In this document: one piece after another, positions 1 to 9,918 of the stretch
Numbering within the stretch: position 1 is the first letter of the stretch
Layout: each line of letters opens with the position of its first letter
Assembly (NCBI GenBank): GCA_037043235.1
Contig: JAWRVZ010000138.1
Span: 518,501 to 582,500 of the forward strand
DNA length: 64,000 nt
Source of the DNA: Rhodeus uyekii
Lineage: Eukaryota > Chordata > Actinopteri > Cypriniformes > Acheilognathidae
Reading direction: 5' to 3'
Position numbers and translations under genes: made by a program
Notes under the pieces: generated by a model
Seen by the model: only the letters and a program-made list of their open reading frames with translations
Database searches by the model: none
Told to the model about the DNA's origin: nothing

Positions 1-1211
1 ACCACCTGCATAAAACACACCACAGGCTAGTAGCGCGCACCAGGCAATGTGCCACCAAAACCTTTTAATCGGCATCTGTCATTCCAAACCCATGAGACCT
101 TAATCTTCAGAAGACAAATGAAGAAATTTACACGGTAAATAAACCTGAGAGGTTTCTGTCCGTTCATTGAAGCAAAACTTAAAATGCCCCGTTACGCTAT
201 TTTTCAAGGCTTCTGGTTTTATTTTTGGAGGTTTAAATGTATCCAAGTGAAAAATATAATTAAAACTAATAATAGTTAGTGCGATGTCTAAAGAGTGGAC
301 TATAGACAAAAAAATAAATACTGCTGTGTTTAACATATGCTTTTTTAAACGCATTTTAACCTTTTTTGATATTTAAAGTTTTGGTTACCTGGATCTTCAA
401 TCCTCAAGTTTCATTGAAAAAATCTTGATTCGTCTTTTCAAAGATTCTTGGGTGTGAAACAACGTTGAGAAACGGATTCGTTTTCATTTTTGGGTGAACC
501 AAATATAACATGTTTCACAAAAATACTCTAATAATGTTATGTATATTGGAGTTTTAATAGGTGTACATGTCGTCTTAACCATTTTATTCCTCTTATCTGT
601 TTTATGTATGTCTTTAAATGATGCCAGGAAACAGGAAGCATAAAGGCGGCAGCATGGCCATTAAATGAGGGTCAAACTCCATGATCAACTGGTGTGAAGA
701 TCTTCTGGACCTGCTCTTCCAGAAACCACATCGTGTTTTATTGGACTTCCAACACTCAAGGATTCTTAACGAGGGTTTCATTATGGTATGGTGAAAATGG
801 TTGTTTTAAGTTTCAGGTGAATAATGTAAAAACACATCTTTACCTTTCAAACACTCCCAAACTCCATTTAATCGGAGCGCATTTTTATCTCATGTAGTAA
901 TTGATAAGCTTGTTACCAACTAATCCTTTAAGTTCATGTTGTGCTGATGATAACCCATAATATGCCTTATGGGTGCAGTTACGGCGGGGCGGTGCAGCGG
1001 TGTGTAGCGAGGCAGAATAAACCATTGTAAACCATTTACAAGAGGCAAGAACTGCTACAAAAGTGCGTCTCAAACAAGTAAGGACTTGTCATGAAGCACA
1101 TCGTTCTGAGTCGAGTCGTTTATGGTTGTCAAGCAACATCACAACTGGACATGCTAGCATAGATTCAGTGTTTCTGCTCTTCAGTCAATCCTCTACGGTT
1201 GTTAAACTCAC
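1..1211. other. gtpbp2 intron 5 (partial)
   Basis: This lies downstream of the gtpbp2 exon 5 donor. I found no further exon on either strand and no repeat that I recognise. Short open frames here have no recognisable content. The next gtpbp2 exon (switch/G3 region in the family) is expected left of the window. Confidence 0.6.
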
Positions 1212-1409
1212 CATTCCCTTGCTGTCAAAGCCCAGGATCTCAATGCTGATGCTCGAGGTCCGTCCCGTCTGGATCTCGTGCAGGTGTCTGAAGAGGTTGA
1301 GTCGCGCTCGCCCTCTCCCGTTGTCCAGCTCTCCCTGCGTAAGGACACCGAGCAGAGTGGACTTCCCCGAGTCCACGTTACCCAGCACAGCCACACGCAG
1401 GTCCAGGAA
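1212..1409 (-). CDS. gtpbp2: gtpbp2 coding exon 5 (GTPase G1 motif)
   Basis: This 198-nt exon is phase 0 at both ends. It begins FLDLRVAVLGNVDSGKSTLL, which includes the Walker A/G1 loop that binds the nucleotide phosphates, and ends EILGFDSKGM before a gtgagt donor. It is the last gtpbp2 exon visible in the window. Confidence 0.93.
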
Positions 1410-4400
1410 CTGCAAACAATCGCCGTTAACGTACACTTGACAGTCAAACGCATCAGAAGTGCAAGACGCAGACGACTCGCACCTGCTGGTCATCCGGCAC
1501 TTTCCTGACCAGGACCTCGGCTATTCTGTGGGTCTCGTCCGAGTCGTAGTCGACCTCCCTCTCTCTGAGAACTGTGATGTCTGCGCCCACCCTGAACACA
1601 CACACAAACACTCGTCTTTATCCTCACAAAACCTGCCATGAACATTACAGTAATGTTATACTAAATCGTTAACTGCAATTAAATGACAATGTTCTAATAT
1701 AAATGTTTATCAAATACAATGACCGCATGTTTACACGTTATAATCGCTTCTATTGTCTTTGAAACTCCTGAATGCACTGAGACGCATTTACAGTGAACTA
1801 AAATACACTTTAATTGCGTGTCTAATGAAACTTGGAATTTAGTACATTTAAAGTATCAAATTTAAATGTAATTTTTGAATAACGCGCTAAAGTTAAAATG
1901 ACAAAATACTTGATTTCTTTACGCTTTAATGCAATGAAAGTCCTGCTCACTTCTGCTCGCCTAAAAATACTGGTTGTGAGAAATCAAGACCAGGAAAATC
2001 AAAACAATCTTTCATGTTTTCTCCTCCGAGGGGAACGCATCTTGATTCTTCACAATTTGTGTTTGTTCAGGGCGGGTCGTAGTGAACTCTAATAATCTCA
2101 TGAACGTCCGGCACGGAAGACCATCGGACAAACTCGGGATACTAGTCTCAGATCCTACTGTAATCCCAGAACATGTGGGATACACGACACATAAAACACG
2201 AGATCATTGTCTTTTTAAAGCTTGATGCTGGTCGCGGTTCACTACTATTATATGGATGAGCGAGACTAAAAAAATATATAATTTTTTAATAATTCTTCTT
2301 TTGTCTCCATAAAAGGAGGAAGAACTACAACACCAGGGTGAGTAAGTAGTGATCCCTCGTTTATCGCGGTTAATGTGGACGGGAATCCCTGCGATAGGAG
2401 AAAATCCGTGAAGTAGGATCAGCCAATCAGCTCACGGGATACATCCACTCGTGCTCTCATTGGTGGATCTCGTGCCGGGAACCAATCACGTGCTTGTCTG
2501 AGTTCTGTGGGCGTGTTCAAAGCCTCTGAGAGAGTTTCTCTTTGTCTGCATCCTGGGAAACCGTTTCTCTCGCATCACGAAGCAACGCTGCTTTCCTCAA
2601 TACGGCTGCCGATATGGCGGTATTTTTTAATTTTTCAATAAATATTTTTGTATTACTCAATAATAATCATTTTCACTATAGCACTTATTTCATTGTCATC
2701 AATTTATTGAGAAAGTTTATTTTTATTTTTTCCAAAAAAACTTTAAGTAAAATATCATGTTTCTAAGACTCACGCAAACACAGAGCTAGGAATTGATCTG
2801 ATGTGCAAAACAAACATTGATGGTCATGCATAATGTATGATGGGTGTGTGTCGTGTGTTTACGCTCGCACTTCTCTGCCATCCTGCGGAGTGTCTTGAGA
2901 GAGGCTTTCATGTCTTCCTCTGAAAGGCCCACCAGCAGGCCGTTGTCCTCCACGCCGATCTGATACACGGCCTCGCCGCGGCCCTCCTGCAGCCGCCACT
3001 TCATCTGCGTGGCCAGGTGCTCGAAGCGGTACTGAGTGGGGCTCACCAGCTTCAGCTAGACCACAAAACACAGCCAGAGCTACAAACAACCGCACAACAC
3101 ACCGGCGGATTCAGCGACGGTAGTGTATTATTGAGATCTGGGTGGCAGGAGCACAAATGTAAAGAAGGGACTAAATGTGACGCTGCTTTGTTTGCAGACA
3201 TTTAAACGAACAACAGCTGTAGTTTATAAAAAGCTCTGCTAATCTACTGCCGCCCGAAGTGACTGAGCGTTTACACCTGCTGACACTGAATCGTGGGTCA
3301 CTTATGATAAAAACTGACCGGCACTGCTGTGTTCAGTGATGTGAGCTTGCAGAGAGTTTACCTTGTACTCAATGTTTCCCTCTTCAGCCTGAAACAAAAG
3401 ACGGGACAGAGTTAACGCTGAATGGAGCTCAAAAGTCACACAGTTCAGTTTTCAAAAGCACAAAGACACCAGCCTCGCATCAGAAGAGAGAAGAGTCATG
3501 CCCGCGCGAACACGCTCAGCGCTCGTTCAGAGCCGTCTCTTTCTACATTTACCAGATGCTTTTATCCAAAGCGACTTAGGAGTTTATACACACGTCTTGC
3601 TGCTTAAGCTGTAATGAGTCTAAAGTGACGTAAAACATTTTTTCAAGGTTCGTCAGACACATTAAGGCGGGTTTTGCAACTGCAAAACGAAAGTGTGGCA
3701 CGAAAATTAAAGTTTCATTCCAGTAAAATTCCTACAATCTTGTTTCTTAAGCCCATCTTATGATTAAATGAATCATCTGACTGACTTCTAGTGTGAAAGA
3801 AACCCTGAATCAGCCAAACATCATCTCTCATCTTGACAAACACAGCTGTTTCAGATTACAGCCAGTTCATTCTGATGCAATAAAGCGTCAGAGCAACGCC
3901 TTCTTACTTTAATGACAGTTGTTTATTTCCTGTTTACTTCAGATCATGAGCACCCATCATGTGTTCAGCAGTGGGACGTGCTTTAACTTACACAAATGCA
4001 CTTCATTATTTTCAGATCTCTTTAAACGTGAACACTGGACTTCAGAAAGGAACACAAAACTACTAGTGCATTGTTCAAAATCATAGTTTAAAAGGCACAT
4101 TAAATACTTTTACTGTAAAAAGTATACATTTTATAGACAAATAATAACCTTTATAGGGAAAAGCATTTCCTTATGCTATCGGATTGTTTTGTTGCATTGT
4201 TCGTTTAACTGAGTTTATTAACAGGCTCAGATATTTTTACTGTAGATGCTAATATCACTTTATCAGCACCTGTGATGTTATTACTCAATATTACTGTAAT
4301 TACTATTTATAGTAATAACCGTCACACACTTGAATGCTTGGTTTAAATGATATATTGTAGTGACTTCATGCTTTCATCGTCATCAAGAACTTCAAAACTA

Positions 4401-4661
4401 TCGCTCTTATATAAACAAAACAAACCACCAGTGACGTCACACAACACATCAGTACAAACCATAAGCCGCTTTTGAAGGAAACGGTGGAGAATCAGGCAGA
4501 TGTGTGTTGCTCACCTCTGGAGGAAGATAAGGCGGGTTATTGCTCGCTTTCGGATGCCGGGCTGAGCGGTTTTTACACTTTTTGCTGCCGTATTTGGCGT
4601 TTTTTCTGCCGGTGGCTCCGTTCGCCGCCGTCCCGAACAACTCCGACACCCGCGGGTCCAT
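1212..4661 (-). CDS. gtpbp2: GTP-binding protein 2, 5' half (partial gene)
   Basis: Five coding exons on the minus strand: 4661-4515, 3388-3362, 3055-2871, 1591-1483 and 1409-1212. Each has AG/GT borders and the reading phases match (222 codons in total). The start MDPRVSELFG matches the GTPBP2 N-terminus rather than GTPBP1. NNPPYLPPE closes exon 1, AEEGNIEYK is the 27-nt exon 2, and exon 3 carries the conserved YRFEHLATQMKWRLQEGRGE block. Exon 5 holds the G1/P-loop GNVDSGKS followed by GELDNGRGRARLNLF. GTPBP2 is a TRAFAC translational GTPase related to EF1A/HBS1 and, in mouse, is linked to rescue of stalled ribosomes with Pelota. The remaining GTPase motifs and beta-barrel domains must lie left of position 1; I found none of them in 1-1211. 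The a/b ohnologue cannot be assigned from this piece. Confidence 0.93.
2347..2640. mobile_element. Tigger/pogo-like DNA transposon fragment
   Basis: The segment in gtpbp2 intron 3 starts TAGTGATCCCTCGTTTATCG and continues with the phrase 'cgataggagaaaatccgtgaag', which is typical of elements with CAGTnnTCCCTCG termini. It contains three CCAAT-type boxes (around 2424, 2460 and 2480), perhaps part of the element's own promoter. I could not find the opposite terminus, so the right border is approximate. Confidence 0.5.
3543..3590. repeat. Teleost interspersed repeat (short copy)
   Basis: The core 'gcttttatccaaagcgactta' occurs here in gtpbp2 intron 1 and again at about 31967-31987. The shared core is seen directly. 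That it is a common fish repeat is from memory, and I do not assign it to a class. Confidence 0.5.
4432..4439. promoter_or_regulatory. Consensus CRE palindrome in gtpbp2 intron 1
   Basis: A perfect TGACGTCA lies 76 bp inside intron 1 from the exon 1 donor, within the promoter-proximal region. CREB/ATF proteins bind this octamer. Whether it is used here is inference. Confidence 0.4.
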
Positions 4662-4860
4662 TCCTGCTCTGAGCCCGCGACTCAACCGCTGCGCCACCGG
4701 GTCTGCCCTACGCCATAAGCCCGCCGAGACACAAACACAAAGAGAGCGAGCGACACATCGCTTATGAACCCGAGCCGGCGGCTCAACCCACAACAACAAC
4801 TCCACTTCCGCTTCCCAGTCCGACACACTTCCTTATTAGAATAAAATGAGTTGTTTAACT
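4662..4860 (-). promoter_or_regulatory. gtpbp2 5'UTR/promoter region
   Basis: GC- and CpG-rich sequence lies immediately upstream of the gtpbp2 ATG (4661-4659) and drops to AT-rich DNA by about 4830. No TATA box is obvious. The CpG-rich, TATA-less character fits a housekeeping promoter. The transcription start is not determined. Confidence 0.45.
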
Positions 4861-5204
4861 CTGACGCGGTGTTTATTTTGTGAGAACAGCCGAAGTGATT
4901 CAGAACAAAGACGTATTGATATAATTTCAGTCCCTGAATATTTTGAATATTCATCGTTTGGGCATGTTGCAATCACCGTGTAACTTTGCATGAATTCCGT
5001 ATTGAGTCACACACACAACAAAAAGTGAAACAAAACGTTGCGTTGCCTTTGCATCAGTTTTTTTAACCCTTTAACTGTTACTCTCTTTTGTATGGAAGCC
5101 CGCAAATAATTTTTGCACTTCAGAAAATTAAAGTATAAAAAAATGATGTGTAACCCAGTAGAATACTATTCCTCTGGTAATTATTTCAATATATATTTAC
5201 ATAA

Positions 5205-5880
5205 TAATACCTCGGTTTACGAGTTGAATTCGTTTCAAGAGCTTGTACACCAAAACAATTTCCCCATAAGAATGCACTAAAAATCACTTGATTCGTTCCA
5301 CATGACCATAAATGCTCATTTTAAATATTTTTGTTTTACCCTATTAATTAGTTAAAATTATAACCACTAAGATCTCATATAAATACTAATTAATAATTGA
5401 CAATTAAACTCTAAAAATACTTGACACGCGTTACTGTAACACGCACCACTTTAGCTTTGAATAGCGTAGACGAGAGGATGGGGAGGGGGGAGCGGGGTGT
5501 TACTGTCAGCAAGGGAAAACACAAAACAATACAAAGTGCAAATTAGTGAATTTATTATAATAGTGCAGAAAACAAACAATGTCCGGTGGCTGGCTGGCAG
5601 TGGTGCAGGGATCCAATGGGCTGAAGTGCAGATGAGGTGAAGTGATAATCCAGAGTGAAGGTCGTGGAACACGGGAGACGGGAGATCCAAAGACATCGTG
5701 GGCATAACAGAGACAACGACTCGACAACACAGGAGTGGAGAGAAGTGAAGTGAACTAAATGGGTAGATGAGATGAAAATCAGGTGTGTGAGATCAGTGAT
5801 CAGTAACCACGGACCCTTTCACACACACAAGCAGAACTAGGAGACAATGAATTCATGAACCGTGACAGTTACTACTTACA
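5205..5880. mobile_element. Tigger-type element, copy 1 (TIR AATACCTCGGTTTACGAG)
   Basis: The left end aatacctcggtttacgagtt is the same terminal sequence as at 5917 and 39674. The following 200 bp ('ccccataagaatgca', 'taccctattaatta', 'gatctcatataaatactaat') match those copies. From about 5480 it continues into sequence also found in copy 2 ('gaatttattataatagtgcagaaaacaaacaa', then 'gtcgtggaacacgggag'). The first bases of the terminus are decayed and the right end is uncertain. Confidence 0.6.
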
Positions 5881-5916
5881 GGGAGAATTGTCTATATGCT
5901 GTATTGTATGTATATA

Positions 5917-6400
5917 CAGTAATACCTCGGTTTACGAGTTTAATTCGTTCCAAGAGCGAGCTCGTAAACCAAAATGCTCGTACAGCAAAACAAATTTCCC
6001 CATAAGAATGCAATAATAATCAATTAATTCGTTCCACATGACCACAAATGCCCATTTTAAATATTTTTTTGGTTTTACCCTATTAATTGCAGTTAAAATT
6101 GTAACCATTAAGATCTCATATAAATACTAATTAATACTTGACAATTTACTGTAATGCACTTCAGGTTTGAGCAGCCTGCTTGGAGGAGAGAGAGGAGGGG
6201 GGAGGGGGGAGCGGGAAAGCAAGGATGAAAGCAACTGAGTGAATTTATTATAATAGTGCAGAAAACAAACAAAGTGATAATCGTTAGTTAAAGTTAAAAG
6301 TTAAAGTTAAAGTCGTGGAACATGGGAGCCGCGAACGAACGGATTCGCGGGAGCCGGGAGAGAACGAAAGTATAATACTGTTTGGTTCTAGCTCAGAACC
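5917..6400. mobile_element. Tigger-type element, copy 2
   Basis: It begins CAGTAATACCTCGGTTTACG directly after TA and shares several hundred bases with copy 1 at 5205, including the internal 'ttattataatagtgcagaaaacaaacaa' block. The right end is lost near the (TA)n tract at 6421. CAGT-starting termini with TA target sites fit pogo/Tigger elements. Confidence 0.6.
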
Positions 6401-6414
6401 AAAATGTAAATGGA

Positions 6415-6420
<6 letters not shown>

Positions 6421-6466
<46 letters not shown>
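6421..6466. repeat. (TA)n microsatellite
   Basis: An uninterrupted TA dinucleotide run directly abuts the left end of the Tigger copy at 6467. It is probably the TA-rich target into which that element inserted. Confidence 0.9.
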
Positions 6467-6471
<5 letters not shown>

Positions 6472-7510
6472 GAGTTCACTTATCTCGACTTGCGGTTAAC
6501 TTGCCAATACTATTATGTAAACGTTTTTGAAGTGGAACTCCCTATTTGTCTCAGTATTTTCTTGTGGGTTATGTCGATTATTTTATGTCGCCGAAATAAT
6601 ATCTAATATCTCGAGCACAAAAGAAGGACAAATTCGCCACTTCACATGGTTATTTCATGACTGATGATCGTACCTATTTCACTGCGCATGCGCTGAGTTT
6701 GCCTTTCACGTGGATCACGGTTTCGCTCACGGTTCACTCCCTGTCGTTGATCTCGTCTGAAGGATAACACGCTGTAGCTATTCTGTTTTTTTTTTTTCTT
6801 CTAAAAATATCTGGAGGTGTTGAGAGAAAACAGTACAATCAATCAATAGAGAAAAAGTATGAAATTGTACTGCAGCTTGAAAAAGGAACAAAACCAGCAG
6901 AACTCGTCAGCATGGCATTCCAGCAAACACCATTTCAGGATGGAAAAAGAAGGCCGTCGTGATAAAGCAAATGTACGAGAAGTCTGTCTTTGATCCAGAA
7001 AGACATATGCATTTTACATATGCCTTTTGTTGTTAGCAAACATATACACAGTACAGTGTATGTAATTTTTTTTTAGTTGAATGCTGATCGCTTCATCAAA
7101 CAAATCACGGTAACACTGTTGTGTAAAAAGACAAACTCGAGCATGTACATTCTCATTTAATAACTCGCATCATGTACATCAATAAATGTTAATTTTTCTT
7201 TCTTGCGAGGGTTGTGCACAAGCACTGTGTACGAGCTGAACCGTTATGGATAATTGACGTCATGCGAGCAACATTTGAAATTCGAAATGTGATCTTACAC
7301 AAAAAAGTTAGTCAATCTATGGGTGCTGGTTATGCTAACGATTTTTTACACAAAACCCAAATGAGGCTATATGAGTGTGTGTGGATTATCTGCGACTGCG
7401 GATTATATGCGGGGAAATCTGTAATATATGTTATATGGGTTATCTCGGCCACCGGTTATCTCGATGCTTTTTGCAACCCCCGAGGGCTTCGACATAACCG
7501 AACACCACTG
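6467..7510 (+). mobile_element. Tigger/pogo transposon with decayed CENP-B-type HTH
   Basis: The left end tAGTGGAGTTCACTTATCTC and right end CATAACCGAACACCACTG are related inverted repeats of this family. Bases 6850-7010 decode, with frameshifts, as a CENP-B/pogo N-terminal helix-turn-helix (EKKYEIVLQLEKGTKPAEL, then ISGWKKK and VIKQMYEKSVF). The catalytic DDE part is missing, so this is an internally deleted, non-autonomous relic of about 1.04 kb. The unit at 7564-8622 is a sister copy. Confidence 0.72.
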
Positions 7511-7563
7511 CATATATATATATATACGCAGTGGTGTTCGGTTACGTGGAATATATATACACA

Positions 7564-8622
7564 CAGTGGAGTTCACTCATCTCGACTCACGGTTAACTTG
7601 CCAATACTATTATGTCAACATTTTTGAAGTGGAACCGCCAAACTCCCTACTTGTCTTAGTATTTTCTTTTCGGTAATGTTGATTCTTTTATGTCGCCGAA
7701 CACTAATATCTCGAGCACAAAAGTGGTACATATACTCCACTACACATGGTTATCTCGTGACTGAGAGTTCACTGAGCATTGCACGTTGATCACGGTCAGT
7801 GTTGCCAACTTAGCACCTTTGTCACTATATTTAGAGAGTTTTGCGACTAGCGACAAATCTAACGACTTTATCTGGAGTTATTGGAGACTTTTGGAGACTC
7901 TCTGAAGTGAAAGCATACGTTCTTACTCTTCTTAACATGCAGCAAGTGCTGCCGCATCCCCATCCCAAAGCACTGACAGGCGGCCGGTCCTCCCAGATGC
8001 AGCAGAGCAGGAGATGTTCACTCCTCCACGTGCAAATGAATCGCACATGTCCGAGAAGCGCCGCTGGCAAAAATAAATCGCGGCATTTGTTTGGGTCACA
8101 CAGCCTCAGTCACGTACTCTCATCCACTGTGTGTGTGTGCGCCTGTCTGTGACAAAAGCTAATTGCTGAAAGCCTACTTTTATCATGTCTCAGTCAAAAC
8201 TGAACACCCAAAAATACAGGAAGGAGTGGAAATCAAACGCTGAATACCAAGGCTGGTTAAAGCCGTTTATTGCTGATAATACTTGTTGAAAGTATCAATC
8301 TAGTACAGCGTGATGACCTCACGAATATGTTATGACTGTTTACGCTGTGAGTGAAATTGTGTTTGCAATGTTGGAGAATATGATTAAAGGTTTGTATGGA
8401 GAATGGAAGGTGTTTTTATTGTATTCTGGTAAATCTCTGCTGTTAGTTGCTGCACATATGCCTTTTGTTGTTAGCAAACATATACAGTGTGTGTACATTT
8501 ATATAGCATGCCGATCGCTTCATCAAATAAATCGCCATATTGGCTGTTGGTTATCTCGATCATCGGTTATCTCAACGCTTTCTTGCAACCCCCGAGGCCG
8601 TCAACATAACCGGATTCCACTG
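7564..8622 (+). mobile_element. Second Tigger/pogo copy carrying an hAT insertion
   Basis: The left end CAGTGGAGTTCACTCATCTC and right end CATAACCGGATTCCACTG match the neighbour at 6467-7510, as do internal blocks such as 'gccttttgttgttagcaaacatata'. Its middle (7797-8329) is occupied by an unrelated hAT-type sequence. A 20-bp stub of the same terminus (cagtggtgttcggtta, about 7532) lies between the two copies, so the cluster formed by repeated insertion. Confidence 0.7.
7797..8329 (+). mobile_element. hAT element fragment nested in Tigger copy
   Basis: It starts CAGTGTTGCCAACTTAGC, the same terminus as the hAT copy at 20400-21554. Its other side ('tagtacagcgtgatgacctcacgaatatg') is the reverse complement of bases 20481-20510 of that copy, after which it is cut off. 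From 8186 a frame reads MSQSKLNTQKYRKEWKSNAE followed by YQGWLKP, which looks like the N-terminus of an hAT transposase. This supports the family call. Confidence 0.65.
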
Positions 8623-9744
8623 AACTTGTATAAAGCCTTAAGTGTTCAGTCCATTAGTCATAATTAGTCTTAACGTGTCAAATAAAAAAATAAAAACAGG
8701 GTCCCTAGGTTCTCGTCGACCCTTGTTACTTTCTATGAAAAAAGATACTGGACTGTCCAAAAGCTGCATCAGTTGCAGGAAGTGACATCATCTGCCTTTA
8801 CCTTTGATAGTAGAAGACAAGTAAGTGTTGTCTTCTTTTAATGAATTTTTTCTGAGTTTATGTAATGTCTGAAAGAGACACTCAGTGTATCAGCCCTCTT
8901 ACCAGAAAAGCTGATGTTAAAACGTTATTTGTACATATTTAAAAATGTACTTAAAAATGACAACATTTAAGCCTCTCATTAAGGCACATAATGTGGTGTC
9001 ATTACCTGTACCTCATGGCTAGTAATGGCCGCCAATAACATTTTTCGTTAACCCTGTTGCCATTCCAGGGTAACGACAGTATATTTGAGTGTGTCTTACC
9101 CATGTTGTTACTCAAGAAGGTTAAATCAGGGGCAACTGGACTTGGTTCTTCCATATTTGAAGATGATCTTCCTCTCATCCAAGGGGTTCTTCAGTTCTAA
9201 ATCAATTCTAAATTTGTTCCCAACTCAGACTTTGAGAAGCTAATAGAGGAGGTACTTGCAGCAGCAGCAGGAAGTGCATGTACGGAGAGTGTCCCAATCA
9301 TATATTTGACAGAAATGCTTTGTCGCCATGTGTTTAACGCCGAGGAAGACTCTAGCCTACAAGCCTCTGAAGGTCTGGACAGGAACGACGACCTCTCCAG
9401 GATTCAGACGCTCATTTGAATACTTGCTTTACAGCTGTTTGCCAGTAGAGGACGCCGGTCACAAACCTAAAATGAGTGGATGAGCGGGACAGTAAGAAGC
9501 CAAAGCTCAGCACTTCCATACGGAGTGAGAGATGCACTTTATTCTCACGGTCATGCTGGAAGTGCGTTTGCCTCAATCATCGTTATAATGAAGAAGGGAA
9601 ATGTTCATAAAACCATGACACTGACTTCCCTCTGAAAAACGACTGAGAAGAAGAAGAAGTGAAGTCTCGGCTCATCTGTCCTGATGCACCTCACTAGAGA
9701 CACTTTCAGAAATATTGCTTTTTTTCCATTTATTTAATTTATTT
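8623..9744. other. Unassigned intergenic DNA with an hAT-related patch
   Basis: No gene is recognised. Bases 9580-9660 (reverse complement of 'cagtcgtttttcagagggaagtcagtgtc') match 38970-39010 and, more loosely, 61905-61945, so a Charlie-like hAT relic is present. The remainder has no structure I can name. Confidence 0.4.
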
Positions 9745-9918
9745 GTTGTAAGGCAAGGCAAGACAAGTTTATTTGTATAGCACATTTCATACACAATGGT
9801 AATTCAAAGTGCTTTACATAAAGAAGAATGATAAAAGTAAAACATTAAAAATGATTAAAAGAATAAAAAGATAATACGTATAAAATAAAATGCAAACAGT
9901 TCGGACATAGCACAGTGC

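Noticed and set aside
6382..6606. Frames containing YIYIYI runs
   Set aside because: They are translations of the (TA)n microsatellite. The same applies around 49120-49180.
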